Below, in pieces: positions 13,401 to 23,318 of a stretch of 64,000 nt of DNA. The notes beneath the pieces are model-generated. The model ran no database searches and was not told the DNA's origin. It saw nothing but the letters and a program-made list of their open reading frames with translations. Each line of letters begins with the position of its first letter. The stretch's first letter is position 1. A program made the translations under genes and the position numbers. The DNA is from Pipra filicauda (Eukaryota > Chordata > Aves > Passeriformes > Pipridae), in contig NW_024104445.1 of assembly GCF_003945595.2 (NCBI RefSeq), positions 744,001-808,000 of the forward strand, read 5' to 3'.

Positions 13401-16400
13401 TTAGGGTTTCATATCTCATGTGCACGACCACATCAGCCACTGTATCTGATGTAGGTGTTTCCCTGTGGGCAGGGTGACACCGGTGACGTTGGAGACCCAG
13501 GAGAGCCAGGACCACGGGGACGGAAGGTGAGGAGTGTCCCCAACTCTGTCCCTCCTTCCAGCACCTGGGAACACCCACAACCTGCTCACCCTCTGCTGAT
13601 CCATGTGCCAGAGTGGGGACAGAGCAGGACAGGGGTGTCCCCATGGCTGAGGATCCCTGGAAATGCCTTTCCTGAGCACCCCAGGGTGACCTGCTGCCCG
13701 TGGCACCCACTAAGGGGGTGACACACATCGTCTCCACGCAGAGATGACTCTCATTTCATTGCTGTTCCTTTTCCACCTTTGTGGTGACCCCTCTGTGTCC
13801 ATCCCTGAGCAGGGTGATGCTGGTCCCAGGGGCCTCCCTGGAGTGGCTGGTCCAGGAGCTGCCACGGGGGAAATCGGAGGAAAAGGCCAGAAAGGAGAGA
13901 AGGGCCGAGAAGGTTTGATGGCAAGTACAGAGGGGGGCTGGGCTGCCTCACCCAGTGTCCCCACAGGAGGGGTGCTGGGTGCCCTGGAGGGGGCTCATCC
14001 CCAGTGGGAAACCTTGGGCTCCAGGAGCCACACAAAATCCTAGGAACTGGCAAATCTCCGTAATTGGGGAGTTTTGCCTCATGGGCATGACCCCAAAATG
14101 GGATCATGTTGGCACAAAAGGATGGTTTGGGCTCGTGGGGCTGTCCAGGATTCCGGGATAATGCTGCCTCCAGCCAAATTCCAGCCCCTGCCGGGCTGGG
14201 ACCCTGCTGAGAACATCTCCCTGTGTCCCAGGGCCAGGTCGGGGTCACTGGAGCTGCAGGACCTGCTGGAGCCAGAGGATGGTTTGTAAGTCAGATCATG
14301 GCCCTTCTCCCCTTCAACCCATCACCTACCTGGTGTGGGGACATGGGTGTTACTGGGAGCACTGGGAAGGGCTCCAAATCCATCAGGGACCTGTGTGTGA
14401 CTGGGAGCACTGGGAATACCCCCACCTCCATCATGGACCTGGAGGGGCCTGTATGTGACTGGGAGCACTGGGAATACCCCCACCTCCATCATGGACCTGT
14501 TGGGGGATGTGTGTGACTGGGGGCACTGGACAGGACTCAATCAATGGGGCTTCTTTGTGCCCTGAACAGGGTGGGACAGGACTCCGAGGTCCTCCTGGGC
14601 TCGACGGTCCCGAGGGAGAGAAGGTACAGTGGGATTGATGGTTCCAACCTTCCATCTCAGGGTGAAATGCCCTTTCCTGGCCTTTTCCCAAGCTCTGCTG
14701 GGGCTGGGTGTGGTGGGACTGGCTGGAGGAGCTGGGTCAGGCCTGGGCAGGCTGGTGACTGGGCTGGGGGGACCTGCCAGGGGACACTCCTGCCTTGTTG
14801 CCTGAGATCCAAAGTCAGCAAGGCAGGGAAGGAGTTTTCCAAGGATAGAGCTGTTCCAAGATCTCCCTTTCTTCCCCAGGGAGATCCAGGACCACGAGGC
14901 ACGGATGGACCTGCTGGTGCTGCAGGATTAGAGGTACTGATGTTTGGGATGCTGTAGAGCTGGGGAGCTGCCAAAGGCTTTCCCAGTGCTCCACCATTTC
15001 CAATACAAACCAAAGCCAAAGGATTTATTGTCCCTTCCCTGCCTGGGCTAGGAGGGGTTTTTAAGCCTTGGCATGGGCTCCCAGGAGGTGCTTTGATGTT
15101 TGGGGTGGAGACACAAGACCCTTTCAGTCTGTCACCCAGGGTGCCTCATGGAAGACCCATTCCTGCTATGGAATCTGTTCCCTCCCACATGTGCCTGCTG
15201 CTTCCTTGGCCAGCTGAGCGTGGTGTGAGGGGGGAGGATGCTCAAAGTGCCCTGAGAGGTGAAGGACATGGTGGTGATGGGCTTGTCCTAAACCCCCAAC
15301 ACTCCCACAGGGACTCGCTGGAGATGACGGAGTGAAGGGAGATGGTGGCAAACCTGGTCCAGTGGTGAGAACCAGCCAAACTTCCCTGGGACAGAGGTTT
15401 GGTGGCATTTTGGGATGGAGCAGCAGAGCCTGGGACTGGGGCCGTGTCTCTGCCAGCCCAAGTGCCAGCCATGGTTTCTGACTCCAGCCCTGCAGTGGTT
15501 TTGTAACTGAGCCAACGTTTCCTTGGGTTCCCTGGAGCCAAATCTCCCTAAAGGAATTTTAACACAGCAGTTAAAACCATGCCAAAGTGCTGTGGCCATT
15601 GTGCAGGTGACACTTGCCTGTCAGTCTGCCTGGGGCAGGTCCAGGACTCTTTTTTTCCCCTTCCCTGGAGCATATCTCCCAGTGTCCATAAGGTTGGGGG
15701 GCTCCAGGAGCCTCCCAGTGCCCAGGAACACTTGTGCTGCCCCAGGATGGGTGTTCTGCTCATGGTGGTGACACACACAGAGCCACAGGTGTGTTATCAA
15801 TGCCCTGAGCTCAGCTGAAGGATAAATCCCATTTGCATCCCAGTTTTCCCCATCTTGCAGCGCTGCTCTGCCCAGGCAAGATGTGCCCTTATCGTGGAAT
15901 CCCAGAATCCCAGACTGACTTGGGTTGGAAGGGACCTTAAAGCTCATCTCATCCCACCCCCTACCATGGGCAGGGACACCTCCCACTAGCCCAGGTTGCT
16001 CCAAGCCCTGTCCAACCTGGCCTTGGACACTTCCAGGGATGGGGCAGCCACAGCTTCTCTGGGCAACCTGTGCCAGGGCCTCCCCACCCTCACAGGGAGG
16101 AATTCCCTCCCAATATCCCATCTAACTCTGCCCTCTGGCAGTGGGAAGCCCTTCCCCCTTGTCCTGTCACTCTATGCCCTAAACCACACATTAATGAAGT
16201 GAACTCCCTGAACTCAGGGGGCTGGCTTTGCTGGGAGAGGCTGGGATGTGGGATGAGCTCCAGGGGGGTTTGCAAAGCCGGGTGTAGCTGAAGCTCCTCA
16301 AGAAGCAGCTGCTCAGACCCTGCTCGGGAGGGTTTGGGTGAGCAGTGCCCCCATTTCTGTGCCCCCCAGGGCTCAGCAGGGGCTCAGGGGCTGGCAGGTG

Positions 16401-19400
16401 CCCCCGGGCTCCGGGGATACACCGGGCACGAAGGAGCCAGAGGAGTGACGGGCACCAAGGGAAAGCCAGGCCGGCAGGTAACTCCTCCCTGTGCCACGGG
16501 GACATTCCCACGGGGGGACATTCCCTGGCACAGCTCCAGCACCAGAGAGGGGAGAACAACCCCAGCCCAGCTCCCAGGGCGAGGCAGGGGCTGTGCCCTG
16601 TCCCCCCTGCCCTCCCCTGGTGCCAGCCTTGTGTTTTGTCCCCAAATGGTCCCAGGGTTCTCTTGGGCCCCCGGGCGAAGCTGGAGCCACGGGGCTGAGT
16701 GGCACTGAGGTGAGTGGGCTCCTCTGCTGCCCCATTCCCTGCTCCAGCTTTTCTCACCTCTCTAGCTGTGCCCAAACCTGCCCTGGATTCGCATGAATAA
16801 CCTTAGAACTTATTCTTTGGATTTGAGTTCGATTTTATTTTCTTTCTTAGGGCCTGGTGGGTGCAAAAGGGGAGCCAGGCAAGCCAGGGAAACCAGGACA
16901 AATGGTGAGGAGTGGGATGGAGCCGTGCTGGTGCTCCCTGGCACAGTGGGATGCTGGGATCTCCTGGCTGTGCTGAGGTCCCACGTGGGTGGCCTCTCCC
17001 CCCACAGCCCCATTCTGCCCACCTTCCTCCTGCAAAAATGCCAGATGGAAGATTCCAGCTTGGAGCATCCTCCTGGGCTGGCTGGTGGGCAGGGAGGCTG
17101 AGGGGCATCCCTGGCACAGTGTCCTCACAGAGGGCTTTCCTTCTCCTTTGGGATTTTAGGGCTCTCCAGGACAAGCTGGTCCTAAAGGATGGAAAGGTCG
17201 CAAAGGAGAAAAGGTACCCCCAAAATCCTCCTGGGGGGCTGGCAGGGGGTGGCTGAGCCTGAGCTGGTCAATCCCGTTGTGGATCATGGAGAGAATCCAG
17301 AGGGAACCTGCAGGGACCTGTTTGTCCCTGCCTGGCAAACACAGGATGCCCTGGGGCTACCTTGGCCGGTTTTTGGGTGAGGGGCTGGCAGATCTCCCCA
17401 GCTCAGCCCCTGGAGCTGCCTCCCCCGTGGCTCAGGTGCCCCTGGGGGGGGCACAGGGGACCTTGGTGTCCTTCCCCCAGTGCCTGGTGAGCTCTGTCCC
17501 CACTTCCATGCAGGCACAGCTCCTCTTCCCCACCCCTGGGCTGGGAAGTGGCCGAGCTGCTGGAGGCTCCCATCTCCCATCTCTTCTTCCCCCAGGGCGA
17601 CGTGGGGCAGGAAGGGCAGGAAGGGGTCCCTGGAGAAGCTGGCAGGAGGGTGAGTGGCACTGCTGTCCCCGGGGAGGGTGGCAGGAGGCAGGGAGCTTTT
17701 TGGGGAGGTTTTCCAGAGGGGCCCTGGTTTGCTGGGGGTTCAGATCCCAAGGGCCCAGGGGTGGCCGGATTATTTTGGAATTGTTCCCGAGTCTTTGATC
17801 TGTTGTTCCCAGGGCAAGCGAGGCAAGATGGGCCACCAGCCCCCACGGGGTCCCCGGGGGCACAAGGTAGGTTGGCTTTGCCCCCCCAGGGTGAGAGCTG
17901 CCTTGGCAACCTGGCACTTTGGGGGTGCTACCAAGCCAGGGGTGCTCCCACCTGAGCCCCTGGATTAGAAGAGGACAAATGCAGCTGGAGGGCTCTGTGT
18001 CCCCCGTTCCTCCCAGCCCTGGGAGGGGGTCTCCCACACCCCCAGCCCTCGTGGGGCACTGGAGCATCACCCCACACCTCTGGGCACACCAGCCAGGGCC
18101 TTTCACTTTTGCATTTCAGGGCTCCCCAGGTGCCAAAGGGCTTCCAGGACCCCAGGGCCCCCAGGGCCCCTATGTGAGTATCAGCATGGGGGGTTTGGGG
18201 TGCTGCTGCTCCCTCTTTGACACCACTGTGTGACCCAGCTCTGTGGGCACCCACATTACAGACCCATTTAAAACAGGGGGAGTTTTTAGGTGGTTCATCC
18301 ATCTCCTCTTGTCTTCTCCTCCCAAATGAACCTCCCAGCAGGGTGTGTGCAGTCAGGCAAATCCCATCAGTTCCAATATGTGGCTCTGGAGGCCAAATCC
18401 TTCCCTTGCAGGGCAGTTTCTGATGCCAAGCAGTGCTGAGCACTTGTGCCCACCTTCCCATGGCTGGAGGGACCAGCTGTGACCAGCACTGGCCAACAAC
18501 AACAACAGAAAAACCCTCAAATATTTCTTTTAATTCCTAGAAATCCTTTTTTTCTCCGTTTAAAAATAAAAAATCCCAACTTTGGCAACTCCACCAAAGA
18601 AATCCGGGATGTTCCCAGCAAGCCAAGGCACCTGAACTGCATTTTTAACGGGGTTTGCTGGGGGATCCTCCCGCAAGCAAAAATCAAAGACAGGATGAGA
18701 AAAATGCCTCAAAGTTTCTAAAAAATGAGAAAAATGCCTCAAATTTCCTAAAAATGCCTGAAATTCTTAAGATGCTGGCAGCAGCCTGGGTTGTGGTGAG
18801 GTCCCTCCTTGCCAGGGAGCAGCTCAGCCACAGGGTGATGTGGTCCCACATCTCATCCCACGTTTCTCTCTCAGGGCATCCCAGGGCTGAAGGGCATGAA
18901 AGGAGACCCTGGACCCAAAGGCCACAAGGTGGGTGACATGTCCTGGGCACAGTGGGAACCCTGGGTAGTGTTTCATTTGCTGGATGGCATCATTTATTTA
19001 TTCCCCTCTTGTGGAATCCTGATGGCTACAAGATCCTTCTCTGGGGGTGACCGTCATGTCCCCTGGTGATGGGACATGGAACCTTTAGATTTGCTCCCAA
19101 ACCAGGCCTTTTTCCAACCTCTCCATCCTTCTGAAGTTGCAAGAGCAGCAACAGCCTTTTAAATCAGTCTTTTAATCCCCTGCTCTCAGCAGTGATGCTG
19201 ATGCAGCACAAACCTCCTCTGTGCCATTCCCGAGGAACTGATGGATCCACCCTTGGCTCAGGAAGCCAAGCACGTCCTCACCATCCCATCCCTCAGCCCC
19301 ACAGCCATAAATAAGAGTGACAAGCAGTCCCTGGTGCTGGGGAGCTGCTCACATCCTTCAGGCAAATGAAACCCTGGGAATCAATAGAGCTGGAATTCCC

Positions 19401-22400
19401 TGGGAGCTCAGTGGCAGCAGCAGGAGCTGAAGGGCAGTGCCTGAGGCACAGGCAGAGGGGAGGCTGTGGCAGCCTGGGCTGGGGTTTGTCCCCTGCTCCA
19501 CCACATTTCAGCACATTTCTTTATCTCCTGAAGGTGTTTCCTGGGAAATTCTGAGCTTTTCCTGAAAGGTATTTTAGTCTGGAATAACAGGCTTTCATTT
19601 TGGGAGCTGAGCATCATCCGTCCCCCTGCCTGCCTTCCCAACAGTGTGGGTGCAGCCAATCCTGAACCCAAAGGATGAGGGTTTGGGGGTTTGTTTGGGG
19701 GGTTCTTTTGGCAGAAATTTTGCAACCAGCATTGGGAAATTTTGCATTCCCATAACGGGGAGCTTCCCATTTCCAGCCACTTGCTGGAGGCCAGGAGGTG
19801 TTTGGCTTTGGGAGATATCCCCAGGCTGGTACCTCCTGCCAAGGTTCAGGCAGCAAACCCTCCACTGCTCACCACTGATGGGTAACCACAGCAGGGGGCC
19901 CAAAACCCACCTTGCAGGGCAGAGCCCCCCACCCAGGCTGCTGTCCTGGGGGTGTTCTGCCCTTCTCTTTGTCCCCAGAGCTCTCCCTGACTCTCTTTTA
20001 GGGCGAGAAGGGCAGTGTGGGTGACCTGGGCCAGCAAGGGGACGATGGCTTCAAGGTGGGAGATGGTTTTTCCTCTTTTCCTTCCTCCCTTTGGTCTCTT
20101 GTCACCCTGTGTGACATCCTGCCACGTCTCCTAGGGCAAGCCAGGACCCCATGGCATCCCTGGGAGGCCGGGACCCAAGGGAAAACAGGTGAGAGAAGGA
20201 TGGAGAGGGATGTCAGGGATTAACATGAGTGTTTGGGGTGAATTCCTCGTTTTTCCATGCAAAATCTGTGGGGAAGGGATGGGGTTTTAGAAGGATGCCC
20301 CTTGCAGTGCCCTGACCACCTCTGGTGTCTTTGCAGGGTGACACTGGCCCCCCTGGCCCACAGGGACACCCTGGAATTCCCGGGACACCGGTGAGTCCTT
20401 CACCCTCCCGGCAGTTTTGGGTTCACTCCTGGCCCCACAGGGTTTACATTGGGATGGACCTTCGATCCCACCTCCCTCCCACTTAGCTGGGCCTTGTCCT
20501 TTCCTTCCAGGGCTTGTCTGGACCCAAAGTAAGTAGTGGCGAGTGGCTGGAGCCGGGATCAGCCCTGGCACAGGGAACCCTGCCCTCCTTCCTGCTCCTG
20601 GGGTGCAGGGTGCCCGTGGGGACCCCGGGGTGCAGCTCAACACAGCAGCATCTCCACCCCTTGCTTTCCTTCCCTCTTCCACCTCGTGCTTTGGCAGGGG
20701 CTGAGGGGTTTCCCGGGACTGCCAGGCCCCAGGGGCACACCGGGAATGCCGGTAAGTGGAGCCACTGTCACCAAAATTTGGGGCCCTCGCTCCCCCAGAT
20801 TTGGCAGCGAGGTCCTGCCATGCCATGCCATCCTGCTGGCAGTGTCAGAGTGTCAGAGGAGCAGCCAATGTCACAGCACTGTCACTGTCCCCCAGGGTCT
20901 GGCCGGCCCCCCCGGTCCCAGCGGGCCCTCACTGGTGCTGTCCCAGGAGGAGCTGCAGGTGAGGGGCTCCCCATCCCCTTTGGGTGGGTGCCACCCAGGG
21001 AGGGAAGGGGCTGACAGGGCATCTGTCCCATGTCCTGCCGCTTCTGAGGTCCCCTGTGCACAAGGACCAAGCAGATGTTGTTAATCCCTCTCCCACCACG
21101 CCTGTCCTTGTCCCCTGCATGTCCCATCCCTTCCCTCAGCCCCTGAGGATGCTCCTGGCCAAAATAAGAGAGGGGGGCTAAGATCACCTTGGATATATCC
21201 CCCCCCTTTTTCTCTTAGCACCTCATTTATTCCTCCAACCACCTGAACTACACTGCAGTCTGGGCTCTGCTGGACACCCTGAACCAGGAGCTCCAAGCCC
21301 TTGTTGAGCATCCCAATGGCACCAAAACCAACCCAGCAACCACCTGCAAGGAGCTGCTGCTGGCACACCCCAGCCTGCCCGATGGTACCAGGGGGCATGT
21401 GGGGTGCCCACCATGGGCTCTGGGTCGGTCCAGCTCTCCAGAGCCTGTGCAGGGACAGGCAGCTCTTTGCAATTAAGAGGGAACAAGGATTTGGGGGATG
21501 AGGCCAGTTGAGTTTCATGGGCATCCCTGGAGAAAGGGGCTGGCGGCCAGGCTGGATGGAGGTGGCAGCCAGGGATGTGCCACCAGCTGGGGTGGGTGGC
21601 ATTGTGTGGCACCCTCCCTGTGCCAAAACCCGGGTGCCAGGAGCTCCCCTCTGCCTCCCTGCAGGGCAGTACTACATTGACCCCAACCAGGGCAGCCCCC
21701 AGGACGCACTGGTGGCCTTCTGCAACTTCACAGCAGGGGGGGAGACCTGCATAGCCCCCGTCCACAACCAGGTATGGGGGCTTTGGGGGGGCAGCTTCAG
21801 CCCCCTGTGACCCCTTGGGGTGGGTGAGGGTGAGGGTTGGTGGGGCTGGAGAGAGACTGTGTGCCCAGTCCCTTGCCATGGTGACCCCTGCCATGGTGGA
21901 AAAGTTTGGAGGGAGGATCCTGGTCACGGCATGTGCCCAGGCTGCAGGGACAGGGTTGTATGCTGGCTCCTTGTCCTGGCAGTGCCACTGGCACCTGCTG
22001 GGACAGCATGGCACGGTCCCTGCTTCCCACAGGTCCCCATCAAGGCTTGGCTGAGCACCTACACCTCCGAGGACACCTTTGAGTGGTTCAGCACCCTGCC
22101 CGGGGGCTTCCTGGTGAGTGCCCAGCTGGAACAGCCCGGGGGGACATGGAGCCCCTCTCATGGGGTCAGGGGTCTCCTGATGCCCATCCCGCTGTGCTGG
22201 GCAGCACCCAGGTCACCCTGGCTGTGCACGGCGGGATGTGACAGCTCCTCCTGCAAGGAACTCCAAAGCAGTGCCTCGGCACTGAATCCTGCCCGGTTTG
22301 GGACGGGGAGGAGCACAGCCCGCTCCAAGCTTCCCCCGCTTCCCGTTTTTCTCTCCCGTTGTCCCTGCAGCTGGAATACAGGGGGGCCAGCCCGGTGCAG

Positions 22401-23071
22401 CTCCGTTTCCTGCGGCTGCACAGCAGCCTGGCCACCCAGAAGGTGTCCTACTCCTGCAGACCGGCCCCCGAGCGGGGCCACCCCCAGCCCGCCAAGGAAA
22501 TCCGCTTCCTGGCCGACTCCCGGGAGCAGAGCTATGCGGCCAGCCTGCAGGGCTGCCTGGTAAGCCCGGCCCTGGCACACCTCGGCTGTGCCCGCAAGAG
22601 AGCCCCCCGACATTCGCAGAGCCCCTCGGCGTGTGTTTGCACCCCCGACGTTTGGGATGGAGCTGGTGGGTGAGGCTTCACCCGGTGGGATGGGCACGGA
22701 GAGCATCCCTGCGGCCAAGGAGCTGCCGTGGCTTTGGGGAGCGGGCTGGGATGTGGCAGGGGGTGAGGTGGGCGCGGGGGAGGTCACTCCCTGGAAAAGC
22801 CAGGAAGGGCTGAGGATGGAGACTTTGCATCCACCGGGAGCCAGCAAGGGGACAGCAGGCGCTCTGAGGGGATCCTTGCGGATTTTTGTGCCTCTCAGGT
22901 GCCCCTTTGTGCTCCTTTCAGCTGGACAACGAGTCCTCCATCACCGACACCATCTTCCAGTTCAGCACGGAGGAGCTGTCGCTGCTGCCCCTGCGGGACC
23001 TGGCGGTGTTTCACAACGGCGACGCCTCGCACCAGTTTGGTTTCACAGTCGGACCAGTTTGCTTCAGCTGA
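143..23071 (+). CDS. fibrillar-type procollagen alpha chain, 3' part (52 exons, 5'-truncated by the window)
   Basis: Forty-seven phase-0 exons encode uninterrupted-register Gly-X-Y triplets. Nearly all are 45, 54 or 108 bp, the fibrillar collagen pattern. They are followed by five C-propeptide exons ending in [11 protein letters not shown] and TGA at 23069-23071. The product would be a secreted procollagen chain that trimerises through its C-propeptide and forms or decorates extracellular fibrils. In-window length is 1133 residues (894 helical). A full fibrillar helix is about 1000 residues, so roughly 100 helical residues and the N-propeptide lie upstream. C-propeptide features (a WFS-x4-G-x-LL-x-Y block, [13 protein letters not shown]-x-VGP-x-CF ending) resemble clade B chains (COL5A1, COL11A1). 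Gly replacements at 5688, 9695, 13858 and 17840 and missing propeptide cysteines set it apart. Clade C (COL24A1/COL27A1) is the alternative. The collagen identity is certain; the orthology is open. Confidence 0.93.
395..490. repeat. 24-bp tandem repeat, four copies
   Basis: Four consecutive copies starting at 395, 419, 443 and 467 share the core TTTTAGTGGTTTATTG. The last copy has diverged. It lies in the intron between the first two collagen exons. Confidence 0.95.
2225..2535 (+). mobile_element. CR1 LINE 3' fragment
   Basis: Sense-orientation CR1 3' sequence (GGGCACAGCCCCAAGGCTGC, GGATATTCTGTGATTC tail). Near-identical segments occur at about 8095-8310 and, inverted, at 12588-12965. Its tail stops about 10 bp before the acceptor of collagen exon 7. 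Confidence 0.85.
5652..10057 (+). CDS. collagen helix exons 11-22
   Basis: Exons: 5652-5705, 5966-6019, 6217-6261, 6809-6862, 7085-7129, 7727-7780, 8615-8668, 8896-8949, 9102-9155, 9452-9505, 9695-9739, 10013-10057. Two triplets lack glycine: exon 11 reads GLN-SSE-GPK (AGC at 5688-5690) and exon 21 opens with ALP (GCC at 9695-9697). The exon 11 break also creates an N-S-S sequon. Exon 19 encodes GRRGDK, an RGD tripeptide within the helix. Exon 14 is taken as 54 bp ending at CAG|GTTCCC; the donor is weak, but this is the only in-frame 9n choice. The register is maintained through both breaks. Confidence 0.92.
8095..8312 (+). mobile_element. CR1 LINE 3' fragment
   Basis: Same subfamily and orientation as the copy near 2225-2535, sharing GGTGGTTGGCACTG and the GATATTCTGTGAT tail. 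It is intronic, between collagen exons 16 and 17. Confidence 0.85.
10235..11018 (-). mobile_element. CR1 LINE fragment, long
   Basis: Begins with the reverse complement of the CR1 3' end (ACAGAATCAACAGGGTTGGA) and extends about 780 bp into the 3' region upstream of it. No intact ORF2 remains. It fills most of the intron between collagen exons 22 and 23. The inverted homologue is at 28398-29036. Confidence 0.88.
11177..15364 (+). CDS. collagen helix exons 23-33
   Basis: Exons: 11177-11284 (108), 11565-11618, 11820-11873, 12062-12115, 12415-12522 (108), 13473-13526, 13813-13920 (108), 14232-14285, 14570-14623, 14880-14933, 15311-15364. Exon 29 contains the triplet AAT in place of Gly-X-Y (GCT at 13858-13860). 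It ends at ATG followed by GCAAGT, so the next intron is of the GC-AG type. Exon 25 is read as 54 bp ending CAG|GTACAT, because the nearer GTGAGC would break the frame. Exon 30 ends with GWF, an aromatic-rich triplet unusual in collagen helices. Confidence 0.92.
12588..12965 (-). mobile_element. CR1 LINE 3' fragment
   Basis: Inverted relative to the collagen gene. It contains the complement of the core shared with 2225-2535, including CAACAATCCCACCCTGGCCC and GGCAGCCTTGG, plus extra 5' sequence. Confidence 0.85.
13921..14231 (+). other. GC-AG intron in the collagen gene
   Basis: The coding 108-mer ends in GGT TTG ATG at 13920 and the intron begins GCAAGT. The acceptor is a normal CAG at 14229-14231. 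GC donors with an otherwise strong consensus are a known minor class. A GT four bases on (GTACAG) would add 4 nt and break the frame. Confidence 0.8.
14343..14530. repeat. ~60-bp intronic tandem repeat
   Basis: Three to four imperfect copies share ACTGGGAGCACTGGGAA and CTCCATCATGGACCTG. They lie in the intron after collagen exon 30. Confidence 0.85.
15890..16200 (-). mobile_element. CR1 LINE 3' end
   Basis: Starts with repeated GAATCCCAGAATCCCAGA, then GGTTGGAAGGGACCTTAAAG, CCATGGGCAGGGACACCTCC and GGTTGCTCCAAGCC: the reverse complement of the avian CR1 3' end. Confidence 0.92.
16370..20958 (+). CDS. collagen helix exons 34-47 and end of the triple helix
   Basis: Exons: 16370-16477 (108), 16656-16709, 16851-16904, 17160-17213, 17596-17649, 17813-17866, 18120-18173, 18875-18928, 20002-20055, 20135-20188, 20337-20390, 20511-20528 (18 bp), 20698-20751, 20896-20958. 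Exon 39 reads GHQ-PPR-GPR, a Gly-to-Pro replacement (CCC at 17840-17842). Exons 41-42 encode GPKGHKGEKG about 93 residues from the helix end. This is similar in motif and place to the KGHRG lysyl cross-link site of fibrillar collagens. The helix ends GPPGPSGPS in exon 47, followed by LVLSQEELQ with no lysine. Confidence 0.92.
21219..23071 (+). CDS. collagen C-propeptide (COLFI) exons 48-52
   Basis: Exons: 21219-21384, 21665-21771, 22033-22113, 22371-22559, 22922-23071; junction phases are consistent. The N-terminal part carries the heptad-like stretch [16 protein letters not shown] expected of the trimerisation stalk, then [38 protein letters not shown] and GPVCFS. In the usual eight-cysteine scheme, C1, C4, C5, C6, C7 and C8 are present; these form the intrachain pairs 1-4, 5-8 and 6-7. 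C2 (here LLLAHP) and C3 (here NQGS) are absent. The calcium-site pattern D-x-N-Q ending in an Asp is kept ([10 protein letters not shown]). Sequons NYT, NGT, NFT and NES are visible. Only 52 residues separate the helix from the first cysteine. Confidence 0.94.
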
Positions 23072-23270
23072 AACTGGTGCCACCCAAACCGAGCCAGCCG
23101 GTTCCCTCCCCGCCCAAGAGCCATCCTGTGGGGGCTGAGGGTGGCACGGGGCTCCCACCCCCTCCCCGGAGCTGCAGGTTCTCTCCGAGATCCATGTTTG
23201 TAGCTGCATTATGCCACAGACTACACTTCCTTCTGGAGTAGAAGAATACTGTTTACAGAAGTCGTTTCTC

Positions 23271-23318
23271 TATAAATTATATATATATATATATATTATA
23301 TATGTATATATTATATAT
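23271..23318. repeat. TA-dinucleotide tract in the collagen 3' UTR
   Basis: Almost pure TA/AT run beginning TATAAATTATAT, in otherwise GC-rich sequence. Confidence 0.95.

Noticed and set aside
143..23071. Assigning COL27A1 or COL5A1 to the collagen because SLC31A2 and NIBAN2 are on human chromosome 9 with those genes
   Set aside because: The propeptide ending and WFS/LLxY block do not look like COL27A1, and the helix breaks and missing cysteines do not fit COL5A1. Synteny alone is not enough.
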